A stretch of 64,000 bases of DNA, taken from assembly GCA_019843655.1 (NCBI GenBank), contig JACDQD010000011.1, positions 13,372,604 to 13,436,603 of the forward strand, given 5' to 3'. This DNA comes from Lethocerus indicus (lineage: Eukaryota; Arthropoda; Insecta; Hemiptera; Belostomatidae). The notes beneath the pieces were generated by a model that saw nothing but the letters and a program-made list of their open reading frames with translations, was not told the origin of the DNA and made no database searches. This document shows positions 24,462-40,024 of the stretch, piece after piece. The position numbers and the translations under genes are program-made. The first letter of the stretch is position 1, and each line of letters starts with the position of its first letter.

Positions 24462-24713
24462 GCACTACTTTGTGAGTATTCAATTTATACCCAAATATCA
24501 CAAAAATTAAATGGCAAGACAATCTGAATCAAATGTAAATCTGTAAATACACATGCGGAATCAAATTTTTTCATCAAACATTTAGCCTTAGTGTAATCGG
24601 TATAATAATTCCCAACGGTAGATTAACATTAATAAAGTAATTTCTTTTTTCATAAAATAACAGCGTATAAATATATAATAAATGTATAAAAATTGTGTAA
24701 AAATATCCGGCTC

Positions 24714-26595
24714 TCAGAGTTCAGTCGTCTGACGCTTGGTATATTCAGTTTGTTTTCCGATAAGTAAAATCGATTCCAAGCCGGTGTACTCAGCAGTTCT
24801 GATACTCTCAATTTTGATAGTTCTGTATTGGACGCACACTATCACCAGGAAGTAGGACGTGCAAACTGAAAATACGCCATACAAACATCAGATTATTCTA
24901 GTGGAATTATGAAAAATTTTATAGGTATATAAAATAAATGCTCATATTCGAACTTACTGAATATCAGACCGAAGAAGACGAGCAGGAAGAGAAATAGGTC
25001 TACAGCTAGCGCCCTCACCAAGAGCGGTGATATGGCGCCAGTGATTAGGGAATATATTATCAGACCTAGCAGAATGAATGACAGAAGGTAACTGAATATA
25101 ACCACACCTCCGATGGCGATCATCCACGGTAGCATTAACAGACGGTTTTTCTGTAAAGAAAATTTTTAAAAACAATTTAAAATAAATCGTCTAATAAATA
25201 GGCAAATGAAATTTCAGCACATGATAGAAGTGCACTTAGACTATGTATATAATATGTAAATATTCCTCCATTGGTCACGGGAACGGAAACACACGAAACC
25301 TATGAAATACATTTATGCTCAACTCATAGAAATGTGTATGGCTCACCTGTTTTAGTGAAGATATGTTTTCTTTCTTTCAAAACCACTTTTAAGCAGTCCA
25401 AAAAATTACTACCCCCGAATAAATTAAGTTTTGTCCCGTAACAACAACAGAAATTGATTGTAGTTATTCTGTAACGTTCTAATTTGGTTCAACATACCTG
25501 TTTTGTGGTCTGCGAGGGTTGGAATACCGTAGATTCCCTGTGTTTCTGTCTCCTCTCTCGCCGGTTTGGCCTCTTGCTATAGACCGGTTTCGGCTGCTGG
25601 CCATCTTCAGTAGCGGTGTTAGTCACAGTACAAGTGACAGCGACAGTGCAGTGAGGATGCTCCCCAAAAAACATCCAAAGTGCCAAAAGTGACCAACACC
25701 GATACTGAAAATGGCGAGCGGCCGAAACCGGTCTAGCAAAAGACCGAACCGAAGACAGAAACACACGAAATTTACGGTATTCTAATTTTGTGTTTAGCTG
25801 TTGATATTTTTAAATGTTTCATACGAATGATGTGTAGTAAACTTGTGGTAGGCGTAAATTTTTTCGTGAAAAATTACTATTTATGTAATTTTGATTGATT
25901 ACTTACAGACAATACACCGAACAAGAGCATTAGGGACACGACGGTGATGAACAAACCGTACCAAAATAGTAGACTCATGATCGATGGCCCGTATTCTGAA
26001 ACTGAAAATGAACGAGTTGGAAAGAATAAGTCAGTAGCTCAATACCTAGTGGAATATGGCGTTATTAAAATTATATTGCGGGTGCTAACGTACAATAATC
26101 TACAGTAACACTTTCATTGGCCTCGAAAGGAATCCAAACGCGAGATTTTGTCAGATTTGAATCAAATAGGAATATACTATTGGAGAGAACAGTAAAAGGA
26201 CCCAGCACCTGAAAAAAGAGAAGTTATTTCAATTAACAGTTATAACATCCCTTCCTTTGTCAACCTATAAAAAAACTTTCTAGCATCAGATTCAATATAT
26301 TAATTTCGTGATTTTTTAAAATTCATAAATGAAATCCTTCTCTACAAGCCAATCAGTGCGATCAAAAATTTAAACATTCATTCATGAAAGGTATATGGAT
26401 GAAGGAGAAGCTGAAATTAGAGGTGCTATTCAAATTCATCTCAGTCCTCAAAAAAAAACAAGACAAATAATTACAGCAAATAGAAATAAATGGAACGTAT
26501 AATACCAAGCCGAATATCGCTATCGCAATAGATCCCGTCTTAACCGAGAATCCAAATGCGAACTCCCTTATTTCTGGTAATTTGATGAAAGACAT
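24714..26595 (-). CDS. Four-helix (tetraspan) membrane protein, paralogue A, five coding exons
   Basis: I join five exons on the minus strand: 26595-26506 (ATG), 26208-26094, 26001-25907, 25150-24958 and 24865-24714 (TGA). They total 645 bp, or 214 residues. Every junction has GT/AG ends and phases agree (0,1,0,1). Exon 1 carries the N-terminal signature FGFSVKTGS just before helix 1. Exon 2 encodes a likely extracytoplasmic loop with N-glycosylation sequons NLT and NES. Exon 3 gives helix 2, exon 4 gives helix 3 and the start of helix 4, and exon 5 finishes helix 4 and gives a hydrophilic tail ending TKRQTTEL. The layout and the FS(L/V)(R/K)TGS signature resemble insect tetraspan proteins of the LAPTM/DUF4728-like type (the group containing Drosophila pasiflora proteins), but I recognise the architecture rather than a specific orthologue. 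In exon 3 an upstream acceptor, six bases before a second AG, is required: the nearer one would create a TAA at the junction. A PAL element lies in intron 3. Confidence 0.85.
25486..25779 (+). mobile_element. PAL element, copy 13, in intron 3 of paralogue A
   Basis: A nearly complete copy inserted in the 756-bp intron, opposite in sense to the gene. TTCTAATTT is repeated at 25477-25485 and 25780-25788. Confidence 0.9.
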
Positions 26596-26610
26596 CCCTC
26601 CGGCAGATCT
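26596..26610 (-). other. 5' UTR end and splice acceptor before the start codon of paralogue A
   Basis: On the minus strand a good acceptor (TTTTCAG, with AG at 26610-26609) lies 13 bases before the ATG. The matching spot in paralogue B has the same arrangement. I infer that both genes have an upstream non-coding first exon, which I could not locate. Confidence 0.5.
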
Positions 26611-26639
26611 GAAAATCAAACAGAAAGTGGATTTAGTAG

Positions 26640-26833
26640 TGGAATACCTGTTTTGTGGTCTGCGAGGGGTTGGAATACCGTAGATTCCCTGTGTTTCTGA
26701 ATCCCTCTCTCGCCGGTTTGGTTTTTTGCTATAGACCGGTTTCGGCTGCTCGCCATCTTCAGTAGCGGTGTTAGTCATAGTACAAGTGACAGTGACAGTG
26801 CAGTGAGGGGATGCCCCCCCCAAAAAAAACATC
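26640..26833 (+). mobile_element. PAL element, copy 14, left half, upstream of the paralogue A start codon
   Basis: Head, left arm and centre end at the GGATGCC...CATCC hairpin. The right arm is missing. It lies about 30 bp upstream of the 5' UTR acceptor at 26610, so probably inside a 5' UTR intron. Confidence 0.85.
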
Positions 26834-29456
26834 CTATTGAGTCAAAAATTATATGTTTGTCCAATCTGGATTTTTTAGTACATTGAGGTATCTCTTCTTT
26901 CGATGAATAGTCACTCCAATACCCCCTTTTTAGTGCACTAATTCAAATAACCTAGCCCTGTCTTGTTTTACACAATTGACAATTTCTGGAATTGTTAAGC
27001 TGTTTATACAGGTATAGAACATACACGCCGTCTGAAATAATAACTATAGGTAGATCTAGGTCGAACTGATACAGAAGACTGAGTGGAAAAATATAGCTCG
27101 GGGTAATTTCGTACAATGTTATATCGGATAAACGCAGTGGGAAAAACTTACGCGCTATATATTACGTGGAAGGACCTCGAAGGGACTTAATTCTACAAGT
27201 TTGGACGAACACTGGGATGAGACTGGCGACAGTGTAATAATGAGGCGCAACGTTTAAAACAAGCACACTGGGCCTGGCCGTTATCTGGATATAAGATATC
27301 TCTTAATCTTGGTCAAATATTCAAATCAAGTGGGCGACGCAATTTAAAATAAAATCATCGGACACGCGCGTCTTCGGTGCGATGGTTTCCAGTTCCAGGA
27401 GACAGTGGATACAGGACGCCCAAAGGGATCTTCCCCAGTAGTGGCGAAAGAGCTACTGAAGATGATGTCCAGCCGATACCGGTCTAGCGAAAGACCAAAC
27501 CGGCGAGAGGTGATGGACGATATTCTGTAGATGTTTTATAGCAAAGAAGGTGTTGTTCCGTGTGTAATTCACAACATTACTACGAGTGATAGACTTCTGC
27601 AATTACCAGGATACAACCAGGATTGTTATATTTGTAATTTGTTTTCATTTCAAAGGTTTCAATCTTTTTATGAAGATACCCTAAAAGCCCCCACTCTACC
27701 CTGCTCGTGGCGTCGTTTACCATGTGCATAGACTCCCAGTAAAGTTGTAATAAAATTACTCATTACCAAACAAGGGAACGTATTTGAGACGTACAAATAT
27801 AGCGCTTTACAGTCGAAAATATTAAGGGAAATAACCGACGGACCAGCTACTATGTCTCCAAACTCACGCCATTATCCCACCATCACAATATGTGCCGTAA
27901 ATAAATAAATATAATGTTAGAAAAATGGAGAAAGCCAGCGGGTCTCCACTATTCCGCTATTATATTAGTGCTACTCGAACATCAATGTCGCTCATTGTAT
28001 TCTACAGCTGCGACAATAAAACATGAAAGCGTGTGTACTATTTGTTTTAAATAATCGCTCGGTAACAAACCATTGTTTCATTAATAATAAAAAATTGTCA
28101 TTATCATTAGCAGATGATAGATTAAAAGATGTAAAATATAAAAACTTACGGTCTAAAACGAAGACGAAGTGAAGAAAGCATACCACCGGTGGTCTATTTT
28201 GAATACCACCAGCGTGTGCTTAGCGGGAGAGCGGCGGGCTCAATATTACCAACTGAATAATAACATCTGTTCTCATTATCAGTTCACTGAATATAAACTA
28301 TTGATGAATAATAATTTATTTTGTATTTACAGCCGACTGAAAAAAAAGGAAAAATTTCGTCGACTCGTTGTAAAAAAATTTAAGAAATTACAAATTTTTT
28401 ACTCATGTTCCTTATTATTTTAAGGCATTTGTGGTTGGAACCGACGGTATATTCTGGTCCAGTAACAGTGCAGTAACAGTGACGTCATGCGACTGGAGGC
28501 AACAAAGACGTAACAATCAGGTGATAATATTCACACTCCCATAAACATTTTAAATATTTAAATAATGTTTAAAATAATATGTTAATGTGTAAAACACGGT
28601 CAGGGAGTTCTGCTCGGTTTTCATTATTCGTATTTATGATTTAACACATTTTTTTAACACATCATTAACAAAAACAAATTAATAAATTCGTTTGTACATT
28701 AAATTCTCCCTAGGTACTTATTAACTTGTACAATAGTTTTTAATAATTGATTACTTCTCTTTAAGCAGAGTTTTTCTTACTAAAATATTTAATATTTTGG
28801 GCAATAAAGTGCCAGAGAAAATTCTAATGAATATATCATTTCCCCTTCTTGACAAATTTCATCAACAAAACAGATATTTTTTGCAATCTTCACACTACTT
28901 TCAAGGTATGTTGAACTATTTTATATTACAAAAAGTACATATATTTTTTATTGTACGAATTGCGTATTACATTATTTTGTTATAAATAATAACTTATTTT
29001 AAGATTAAATATAGTAGTAGATTGTTACAACATTGCAAGTGTATCAATTAGTAATACGAATAGAACTTTTTGTCTATTTACCTCGCACACAAATTATTAG
29101 TTGGTAACTGGTTAGAAAAATGGTTTCCAATCATACGATGACAATTTTTTACGATTCTCTCATAAATACAATTTTATGAGAAATTTAAAACTACTCTAAC
29201 GCTATTACAAACGGAATATAATATAATGAATACAATTAAAATCAGGTATAAAAATAAAGTGTAAATCTATTTACACGTCTTAAAAATTAATTACAATTCA
29301 GCCGCGATATTTCAGCTGTCATATTTGAACACTTCCCTTCACTAAGTACCCAGGGTACTGCGTTGTAAGGCACAAAGTCAAAATCATACTTACAGCCCTT
29401 TGGTTTCAGGTGTGCATCAAACACACTGATGCTGAGCTGTAGGGCAACCATAATTA
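26834..29456. other. Interval between the two tetraspan genes, no further gene found
   Basis: AT-rich sequence with a PAL relic at 27.45 kb. I looked for a third tetraspan copy (exon 4-like hydrophobic blocks with GT/AG ends) and saw none. Confidence 0.55.
27443..27516 (+). mobile_element. PAL relic, right-arm fragment
   Basis: CTACTGAAGATGATG, then CCGGTCTAGCGAAAGACC and CGGCGAGAGG match the right arm with a few changes. The terminal bases are absent. Confidence 0.6.
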
Positions 29457-29463
29457 TATATAT

Positions 29464-29521
<58 letters not shown>
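29457..29521. repeat. (TA)n microsatellite downstream of paralogue B
   Basis: An almost uninterrupted TA run of about 60 bp. Confidence 0.95.
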
Positions 29522-29522
<1 letters not shown>

Positions 29523-29670
29523 CCCTGTACATTATAATTGAATTATGGAATCATAATTGTAATTACAATTAGTGTAATAATCAGTTATGGAAAAATAATT
29601 AAATAATTGACAATAGCTATTTTACATTTCACAGTTACAGATTTCACTGTGTGTTTTAACAAGTTGTGTA

Positions 29671-29676
29671 TTTATT
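29671..29676 (-). terminator. Poly(A) signal of paralogue B
   Basis: AATAAA on the minus strand begins eight bases after the stop codon at 29684. It implies a very short 3' UTR; a longer transcript through the downstream (TA)n tract cannot be excluded. Confidence 0.55.
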
Positions 29677-29683
29677 ATTCATA

Positions 29684-32732
<3,049 letters not shown>

Positions 32733-32749
32733 TTTTGGATAGGATATCT
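32733..32749 (-). other. 5' UTR end and splice acceptor before the start codon of paralogue B
   Basis: A minus-strand acceptor (TTTGCAG, with AG at 32749-32748) lies 15 bases before the ATG, parallel to paralogue A. The CpG-rich block at 33.1-33.6 kb is one possible place for the first exon and promoter. Confidence 0.5.
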
Positions 32750-33079
32750 GCAAATCGATACTACATATTAGATTGTTTAAATTTTATTCAAATTTCCAAC
32801 TTCCAACACCTAAATTATCAGATATAAGAATTATACATTTAAACAAACTTAGGAAAACCTCGTGTTTTATCCTACTCTTAGATAATGTCTGGAAATTTAC
32901 AAAAAATATGTTCACATATTAAAAGCGGGCGCCGATTGTGGGGCCAGAATCACTATTTAAGGTCTCGAAGAAGGGTTTAATCACAGAAAAATAAGACTGA
33001 AATTGAGTCAAAAACTGTCTGCTAATTTATTTCCCTGAACTTTTTTATGTTATAGTACAATAGAGACAGCGAGGGTCCC

Positions 33080-33620
33080 GCCTTTGATGAACAAAGCCCG
33101 AAGAAATTACCCGATTTCTTATTTTGTAACCTGAAATCGTGGAAGGTGGACGTTCGGCCGTCAGCTCTACAACCTCCAAAGCGGATGGAACCTTGCAACT
33201 AGTGCTGTTTCCGATGAAACCTTCATTATAATTCTGGGCGCGCGCCCCCCGGGCCCGGGTAAAAACCCAGATTCTCGGCTGGACCTCTCACGTCATTCGG
33301 CTTTTTCGACGCCCCGCACGCCTCTGACTTTCGCGTCCACGCCGACGACGCGGGAGATGAAATAGAATCACGTACGGAGACGGGGCGCTTCTCCTACCCG
33401 GGGAATGCATAATTGAAAAATTTGGCAGGCGGACTTAGGGCGGCGCGACAAAAGGCCTCCGGTATCGACATGGGCGACACGCATTTCGCACCGCCTTCTG
33501 AATATCTAAACGGCATTACCGAGTTATTCCCAGTCGCTGGGCGCGGCCTCCTTTAGGTGGGCCGATTACGATTAATTATTGAATTGTTCCTGTCGAATTG
33601 AGCCGTTTAAATAATACAAA
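33080..33620. promoter_or_regulatory. CpG-rich block upstream of paralogue B, candidate promoter
   Basis: This stretch is clearly richer in G+C and in CG dinucleotides than its AT-rich surroundings, with runs such as GGCGCGCGCC-like sequence near 33,240 and repeated CGACG. It lies 330-870 bases upstream of the first coding exon of paralogue B. No TATA box, initiator or open frame of note was found. A promoter is an inference from composition and position. Confidence 0.3.
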
Positions 33621-33732
33621 TTGTTCGGAATAAATTAGCCGACGGGAGGACGACGGGTAACCAAATCAGTGCGGACTAGCCCCCTCTAGCGGCGATTTTA
33701 TGAAGCAGACATTAAAGAATGTAAACGGAAAT

Positions 33733-34031
33733 TAGTTTAGAATACCCGTTTTGTGGTCTGCGAGGAGTTGGAATACCGTAGATTTAGTGTGTTTCTGTCT
33801 CCTCTCGCTGGTCTGGCCATCTGCTTGAACCGGTTTCGGCTGCTCGCCATCTTCAGTGGCGCTGTTAATCACTTTGGATGTTTTGATTTGACAGAACAAA
33901 CAGAGAAACGCCACAACGGCACAAGTGACAGTGACAGTGCAGTGAGGAAGCCCGGAAAAAATCCAAAGTGACACTGAAGATGGCGAGCAGTCGAAACCGG
34001 CGAGAGGAGACAGAAACACACGAAATCTACA
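33733..34031 (+). mobile_element. PAL element, copy 16
   Basis: The copy has a full head, a left arm with YY1-like CGCCATCTTCAG, a shortened centre and a right arm missing the CCGGTCTAGC part. It ends CGAAATCTACAG. Confidence 0.88.
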
Positions 34032-35036
34032 GAAGTAAAATTCTTCCCCTCTTGCCTAATCTATTCTTGTTTAGAGGATTCTCTCAACAGTCGGTAGCAC
34101 CTACTGAGGAGGTACTAAAGGTTGCCAGTGAGGCGCACAAAGCAAAACAAAATGGCCATTAAACCCTGTTTAATATCGAGAAGTAAAGCTCTGCAGATTT
34201 CCTCCGCTCGTGATTCTCCGTTGCGCAATTTCATTTGCATAGCCTATGATAATGCATACGGCCGGTATGTGCACTGGCGAACTGGTTATAGCGTTTTTAA
34301 ATTGAAATCAAGCCGACTTTTGAATTAATACGCCTTGTATTCTTCTGGGCGTAGTTGGCGCTGAACATGTTCAAGGCAAAACCCGCTGGGGAATATATTA
34401 GCTCAGAGGTTAAGGTTAAAGGGAACAGTTCTGGGGGCAGTATTGAGGAAACTTTCACAAACCCCAAACGGAATGGAGAAAGAACTAAAAAAAATTTACA
34501 TTACATCTGGATTTTATATGTCTAAATCGATGGCCTTCGTGTTGACGTTCAGAAACATCCTTCTTTTGACGGCCTAAAGACATTTGATGACTTGGCAGTA
34601 TAATTAGCCAAAACTCCATTAAGGGAGAGTTAACAGCCGGTCTGTTATTAGAGTTCGTTAACGCGTCGCGTTAAACCGTCAGATGGAGATGAACTCCTAG
34701 AGATAGGGTTGGGCGCCATTTACGAGGTCGACCCCGTCTCAGATGCCAAACCTCAGATACCATCTCTCCAACCCTCCAACGCCGCCATTGTCTCCATTTC
34801 TGAATTATTCATTCCGTCGCATTTCCACCGAATTCTTCCGCGTCGTCGTACCGATTTCATAATGAACGAATTCATCTCGCCGTGTAGTTCATAGTCGATC
34901 CTTAGAATTTATGCCAGGCAGTCGTAACGGCCTTTATATACAGAGTCGAGATAACGATTTACAATTCCAACATATTAATAACAACTTGGATATTGCCAAA
35001 GACCGACACGGCGAGTTTGATGAGTGTGTACATAAC

Positions 35037-35256
35037 TAGTTTAGAGTACCTTTTGTGGTCTGCGAGGGGTCGGAATACCGCAGATTTCGTCTGTTTCCGT
35101 CCTCCTCTCGCCGGTCTGGTCTTTTGCCAGACCGGTTTCGGCTGCTCGCCATCTTCAGTAGCGATGACCCCCAAAAACATCCAAAGTGACCAACACTGAA
35201 GATTCGGCGAGCGGTCGAAACCGGTCCAGCAAAAAAGACCAAACCGGCGAGAGGAG
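35037..35256 (+). mobile_element. PAL element, copy 17, right tip lost
   Basis: Head, left arm and most of the right arm, ending at GGCGAGAGGAG. ACATAAC flanks it at 35030-35036 and 35257-35263, so this end may be the original insertion junction despite the missing tip. Confidence 0.82.
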
Positions 35257-35263
35257 ACATAAC

Positions 35264-38200
35264 GTTTACCTTCGAACGCTCTCATTAAAAGTCTCTCATT
35301 GGACAAGTTATGGAACATCGTATGTGTGATTGATTGTCTTTCCCTGTTCAGCATGTATGTATACAGTACAATAGTTTTTGTTGCTTTCATATAAGAACGG
35401 ACAGAAATTAGTATTGTTCTTCCTACGTTCTCAAAGAAAACCCATTAAGATTTCCCGTTCGCATCGGGGAGGTTTACCTCTAAAAAGGAATACCTATTAG
35501 GGTCAATAAATAATTCGACCGGGCACAAGGTTGTTTATAGGAGTCGATCAGAGTTTTCTTTAAACCTCCAAATTTGAATCGAACTGGTCCCAATGTCCGT
35601 ATTATTATATATAGAATTACAGCTATGGGTTACATAAACGTCGGTTAAATCACCACAATGACCGATCAGTAGCAATGTAAATCGTAGTGAGGTGTTTAGA
35701 GAGAGATGACGTCAACGCTATGTCGAGAGCGCTATGTGCCAGCGACAGACAGAACTCACCACTATACAGGCTATAATTGGGGGGGTGCGAGACCTCATCG
35801 AGGGTTCGGAATATCATCACTACTGTGACATCCTCCGTTTATTCGTGCAGTAATTATTACTCCATTTTAATTTGCCCCGTTTCCAAGGGACAGACAGCCC
35901 GAGGCCGCAGTCGGAAATCCGGCTTACCGTGAGTTTCGCGGGGCGCCGAAAGAGGAAATTCGAAATTGGGACAGTTCTCGTCGAGCGTCGAAAAAGGGGT
36001 CAGGGTCTATTTCTAGACCAGCCGCGCTGGTTCAACTCCACTTTACGGACGGTAGAAACGCCCACGGTTTTTCGGCGTCTTACACACGTGCAACATGTGG
36101 TCGGGTCCAGCCAAGCTCTGGAATGCTAATTTTAGAACATCGAGTTCGAAAATTCGAGGATTTCCAAGCGGAGGAGTCCAAGCGCGAAACTCAAATTTTC
36201 GCGACCTCAAATGTTACTAATAATAAAACGCCGACATTAAAACGCAAGGATGTTACAGGTAAATTTTAATTCACTACACCGACTTGGGGAATGCACGCAG
36301 GTCGTTTCGTTTTCGCACCAGTACTCCGGAATTCATGCGTGATAAAATCAAAAATAACTGGGAGTATTTTTTTATTCCGTTTTTTAGTTCAGCGAGACAA
36401 CTGGTCCTCTGTTCTCAGACCGGCGGCCTTTCATTGAGGTCTCTGAACGCGAGCCTCGTTTATTTTGGCCGCCTAAACGGTCAGACCAGAACTAATTCCG
36501 ATTAGTCACGCTCCACGAATCTGATACCGAATATACGACGAGCATATGTCGTCGTCACGTATGAACCGAAAGCTATGTACAAATACATAAATACAACGAC
36601 GCTGATACATAAACTGAACCGGATATAAGGAATGTAAAATAGGTTCACTTAGTGGTTAGTGTATAGGTTCACTATCTGGTCGACACTGTCGGAGTTCGAA
36701 ATCGAATTCAGAAAAAATTGCCTTTGGAGCAACGAGTAAACTTAGTAATCACAAAATTCTTAGTTATTTTTTTCGCGACGACGAAAATAACGTCGATACC
36801 GGTATTATTCAATAGTAATACCGTACTTAAAAATTCATCAATGAATTATTCATATTCACTCGTCGTTCGGAAAGACGAATCCTCGCCCGAGAATTCGACT
36901 TTTTAAGAAAGTTTATTTGAAATTAAGCTGTAGGATTTGAACAACCGGAATTGATGTTATTTTCATTTTTTGCGGGTGCAGAACCTACAAAAAAGTTATA
37001 CAATTATTATTGATCTAGATCGATTCCAAATCAATCCGGAATTGATTTAGACTTGAAACAATATTCAATAAAATCTTCCCGAATAATTAAAATCGTTTTC
37101 TGTCAATACAACAATAGATATCGCATACCGGCAATTGCGAACAAATGAAATAAAAAAATATTTCGATATTTTCAATCACGATCAAATTCAAATTTGAACA
37201 GATCGGAATTATTCGATACAATTTTCGAATGCAAAAAATTACCGATAGCTACCCATTCAGCGATTGCTCGATTAAGGAACTTATTTGAGAGAGACAGAGA
37301 GAGGGATAGAGAGGTAAGCCGCCTGTGAAACTACAATTTGTGGTTTTTCTGATGACCAATTACCGTGTTCACGCGGATCATTATTAAGTGCAACTAGTGA
37401 TAATGGAGTCCCAGTGATACTAAGTGACGCCTGTTCCGAGCTGCCAGTACAGTTATTTTATTTTATATATTGTGCGGAACTGAGAATGAAATGACCTCCA
37501 ATAATTCCAATGCCTATTTGCAATATTGTTTTATCGAAATCTTATATGTCATCACGACTTAGTGGGTTTTTTCGAGGATATTTACCAGTATTGTCGCAGT
37601 TAGATAGACTTCTTATCGTTGTTATGGGCAAGAAGAGACATCGAGATTTTTTTTTAACTCCGGAGCCATTCCCGAAAATCATACGAACAAAAATATATAA
37701 TCAGGGAGGTATATTGTCGATGAATAAAAAACTCTCGAGTCGATAAATGAATAGATATTCCTCTATTGGCAGACTAATTCTTATAAATGAGTAACAACGC
37801 GAGTAAATGGGACGAGAGAGGAGTGTGACTCAAAAATGCAGCCTTCTGCAAAAGTCAAAGGTTCAACTCAATGCACCTAACTTTCCCCCGAATCAATTAC
37901 AGAGTACGCAGTCCATCGCCGTTGAGAAGGTCCCGGTCAAGGCGAGATATGTGGCCCTATTTTAGGATATTTCGCGAGACGATTCGCAAAATTGATTTCG
38001 TATAAGTTCACCGGTCTTGTGCCGACGACGAAATCCGGAAAGACGGAAGTGGACAGAAGGCACTTCCTGCCGCTTTAGAGGCCAACGGTGACGTCAAGGG
38101 AGTGCCCCGGAGGGTGAAAACGGTCGTATTGTTCGTGGAAAGAACTCGGCCCATGTGCATTAGTGAAGGGGTCAGAAGAGGAAAAAAGGCAGGAAGTTCA

Positions 38201-39016
38201 AACAGATATGTTTTTCCTCCTTAAAAAACACCCCGAACGGCTGGAATTGGCTTATCACAGCCACTGACGACGGGATTCTTCCTGCTGGTCTCCACTCCCC
38301 TTCTCTTGGGTCAAGAAATTCGGTTAAGGCTTGTCGCCATTCTCAGTAGTTTCTATCAACAATTTGAGAAACCCAAACCCAATAACAGGATTTCCGTAAA
38401 TCAAACTGTTAAAATTTCAGTGCTTTCGGCACTAAAAGATTGTCGATTGTCGACTTTAAATATTCACGGATAGCGAATTTACCGCGGACTTGGCGACAGA
38501 CCTTAAGTCTTTAAGCTCTTAAGAAGTCTGAAACGGCGCCACTTATCACTTAATAATTCCGAACGTGATTCCGCCGTCCTCGCTTTTTGCCCACCGCTCC
38601 GCCTCCCGCATCCGTACCAGATTCCCAGTAATGCCCCCGATTAATCGCAATTCGTAGACCGCGAATCGCTCCCGGTTTAACATTTTTCTCGGGCTCAAAC
38701 TATAAATCGGCGATTCCTGGACTGTCGGTTTTTCACCGAATAGTAGATATTATGTATTCGATGTTATAAATTCAAATTATCAATGCGTATTTAAATCGAA
38801 TAGGGAAACCCAGGTTCGTATCCCGGTGGCGAACGGAATTTTTCTCAATTAGACCTTCTAACTTTCTAGCATCTATTCGTGTCTATTTCTAATATATTAA
38901 TTGTTACAAAACATTCAATAAAAACTCTCTTACGCGAAATATCTCTAACTCTTGGAAATGGGCCATCGGATATTATCATGGGCGTTGACTTAAGTACATA
39001 ATTATGAAAACTAGTC
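35264..39016. other. Long interval without recognised genes
   Basis: It includes a perfect CRE palindrome TGACGTCA at 35707-35714, a possible SINE head at 36.65 kb and a GA-rich patch near 37.29 kb. Frames reach 85 codons without motifs. Confidence 0.5.
36643..36710 (+). repeat. Possible tRNA-derived SINE head
   Basis: TTAGTGGTTAG at 36649 fits a Pol III A box and GGAGTTCGAAATC at 36691 fits a B box, 42 bases apart as in a tRNA. The stems do not pair well enough for a functional tRNA. No tail or target duplication was recognised, so this is tentative. Confidence 0.3.
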
Positions 39017-39206
39017 ACATCTGTAAAAATCGCTTGCATGGTCTTAAGCTGTACAAGTGGTTTCGGTTTCTCGATAACGGATGATTAGGCATCGTTCTTA
39101 ACGGACTTAGAGAACCGTCTCAAATATTCAAAGTTGAAAATATCTGCCTAGATCCCTGATAAAATGAACATCTGTAAAAATCGCTTGCATGGTCTTAAGC
39201 TGTACA
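39017..39206 (+). repeat. 39-bp direct repeats around a 111-bp block
   Basis: ACATCTGTAAAAATCGCTTG through GCTGTACA occurs at 39017-39055 and 39168-39206, a 151-bp period. Between them lies the block that recurs at 39914-40024. Confidence 0.9.
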
Positions 39207-39343
39207 GGTGCAGTGAGGATGCCCGAAAAACATCCAAAGTGCCAAAAGTGTCTAACCAGGCTACTGAAGATGGCGAGCGGCCGATACCGTTCTAGCAACA
39301 GACCAAACCAGCGAGAGGAGACGGAAACACACGAAATCTGCAG
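39207..39343 (+). mobile_element. PAL element, copy 18, right half only
   Basis: It begins abruptly at GGTGCAGTGAGGATGCCC and ends CGAAATCTGCAG. Its left junction coincides with the end of a 39-bp direct repeat (39168-39206). Confidence 0.8.
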
Positions 39344-39913
39344 TATTCTGAAGATATTTACGCAGCTCTTGAGAGTCAGCGCTGTCGCAACAGCCTAACT
39401 AGGTCAAGTCCCATTGTCTGGGGCCCCCAACTGGGTCGGCCGTAAAAGCCGAACTGAATCGACACGGATACCCACTTCGCTTATCTTGGCCTCTAGACAG
39501 ACTTCGACTTATCTATTGACGTAGAAAACAAACAGCGGAAGGACGCTCTAGCTCGAAAAACTCACGGTACATAATTTGATCGGGCCGAATATTCTCACTA
39601 AATTCAAACGCAGTATCTTTATCAACAGATTTATAGCGTACATTTAAAAAAAATCATTAACAAGACACGTATATAAACACACGACAAACACGAAACCTAA
39701 GGTAAAAAAATCACTATAGCAGTATCTTTAGGTGAAGGAAAGCAAGGTTTTAACGCTAAAATGGTGCAAGCTTAAATTTTAGACCTTACTGTACAATACT
39801 GATTTACTTTATGTAAACGTGTTATTATTACGGATAAAAACACTTCAACGACAATTATACCATACTGGTTATGGTATTGTACCCGTTGCCTTAATAGGTA
39901 CCGAGGTAGGACC

Positions 39914-40024
39914 GGTTTCGGTTTCTCGATAACGGATGATTAGGCATCGTTCTTAACGGACTTAGAGAACCGTCTCAAATATTCAAAGTTGAAAATATCT
40001 GCCTAGATCCCTGATAAAATGAAC
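39914..40024 (+). repeat. 111-bp repeat identical to 39059-39169
   Basis: The two blocks read the same from GGTTTCGGTTTCTCG to GATAAAATGAAC, with no difference seen, at an 855-bp offset. Such identity in non-coding DNA means a very recent duplication or gene conversion. Confidence 0.92.

Noticed and set aside
26002..26094. Nearer acceptor for exon 3 of paralogue A (AG at 25997-25996)
   Set aside because: Using it joins T to AA and creates a stop codon. The acceptor six bases upstream keeps the frame and gives the same 95-bp exon as paralogue B.
29287..29532. Minus-strand frame with DFVPYNAVPWVLSEGKCSNMT after paralogue B
   Set aside because: Considered as an alternative last exon. Both available acceptors put the junction out of phase with exon 4 and lead to early stops, and the N-terminal half is a TA run.
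33732..34019. Repeated frames with peptides such as FLSPLAG and CSPSSVAV at many sites
   Set aside because: These are translations of the PAL arms. They occur on both strands and in several frames, with indels between copies, so they are not a gene family.
38800..38835. GGTTCGTATCCC, resembling a tRNA B box
   Set aside because: No A box at the required distance and no pairing stems; a tRNA gene is not supported.
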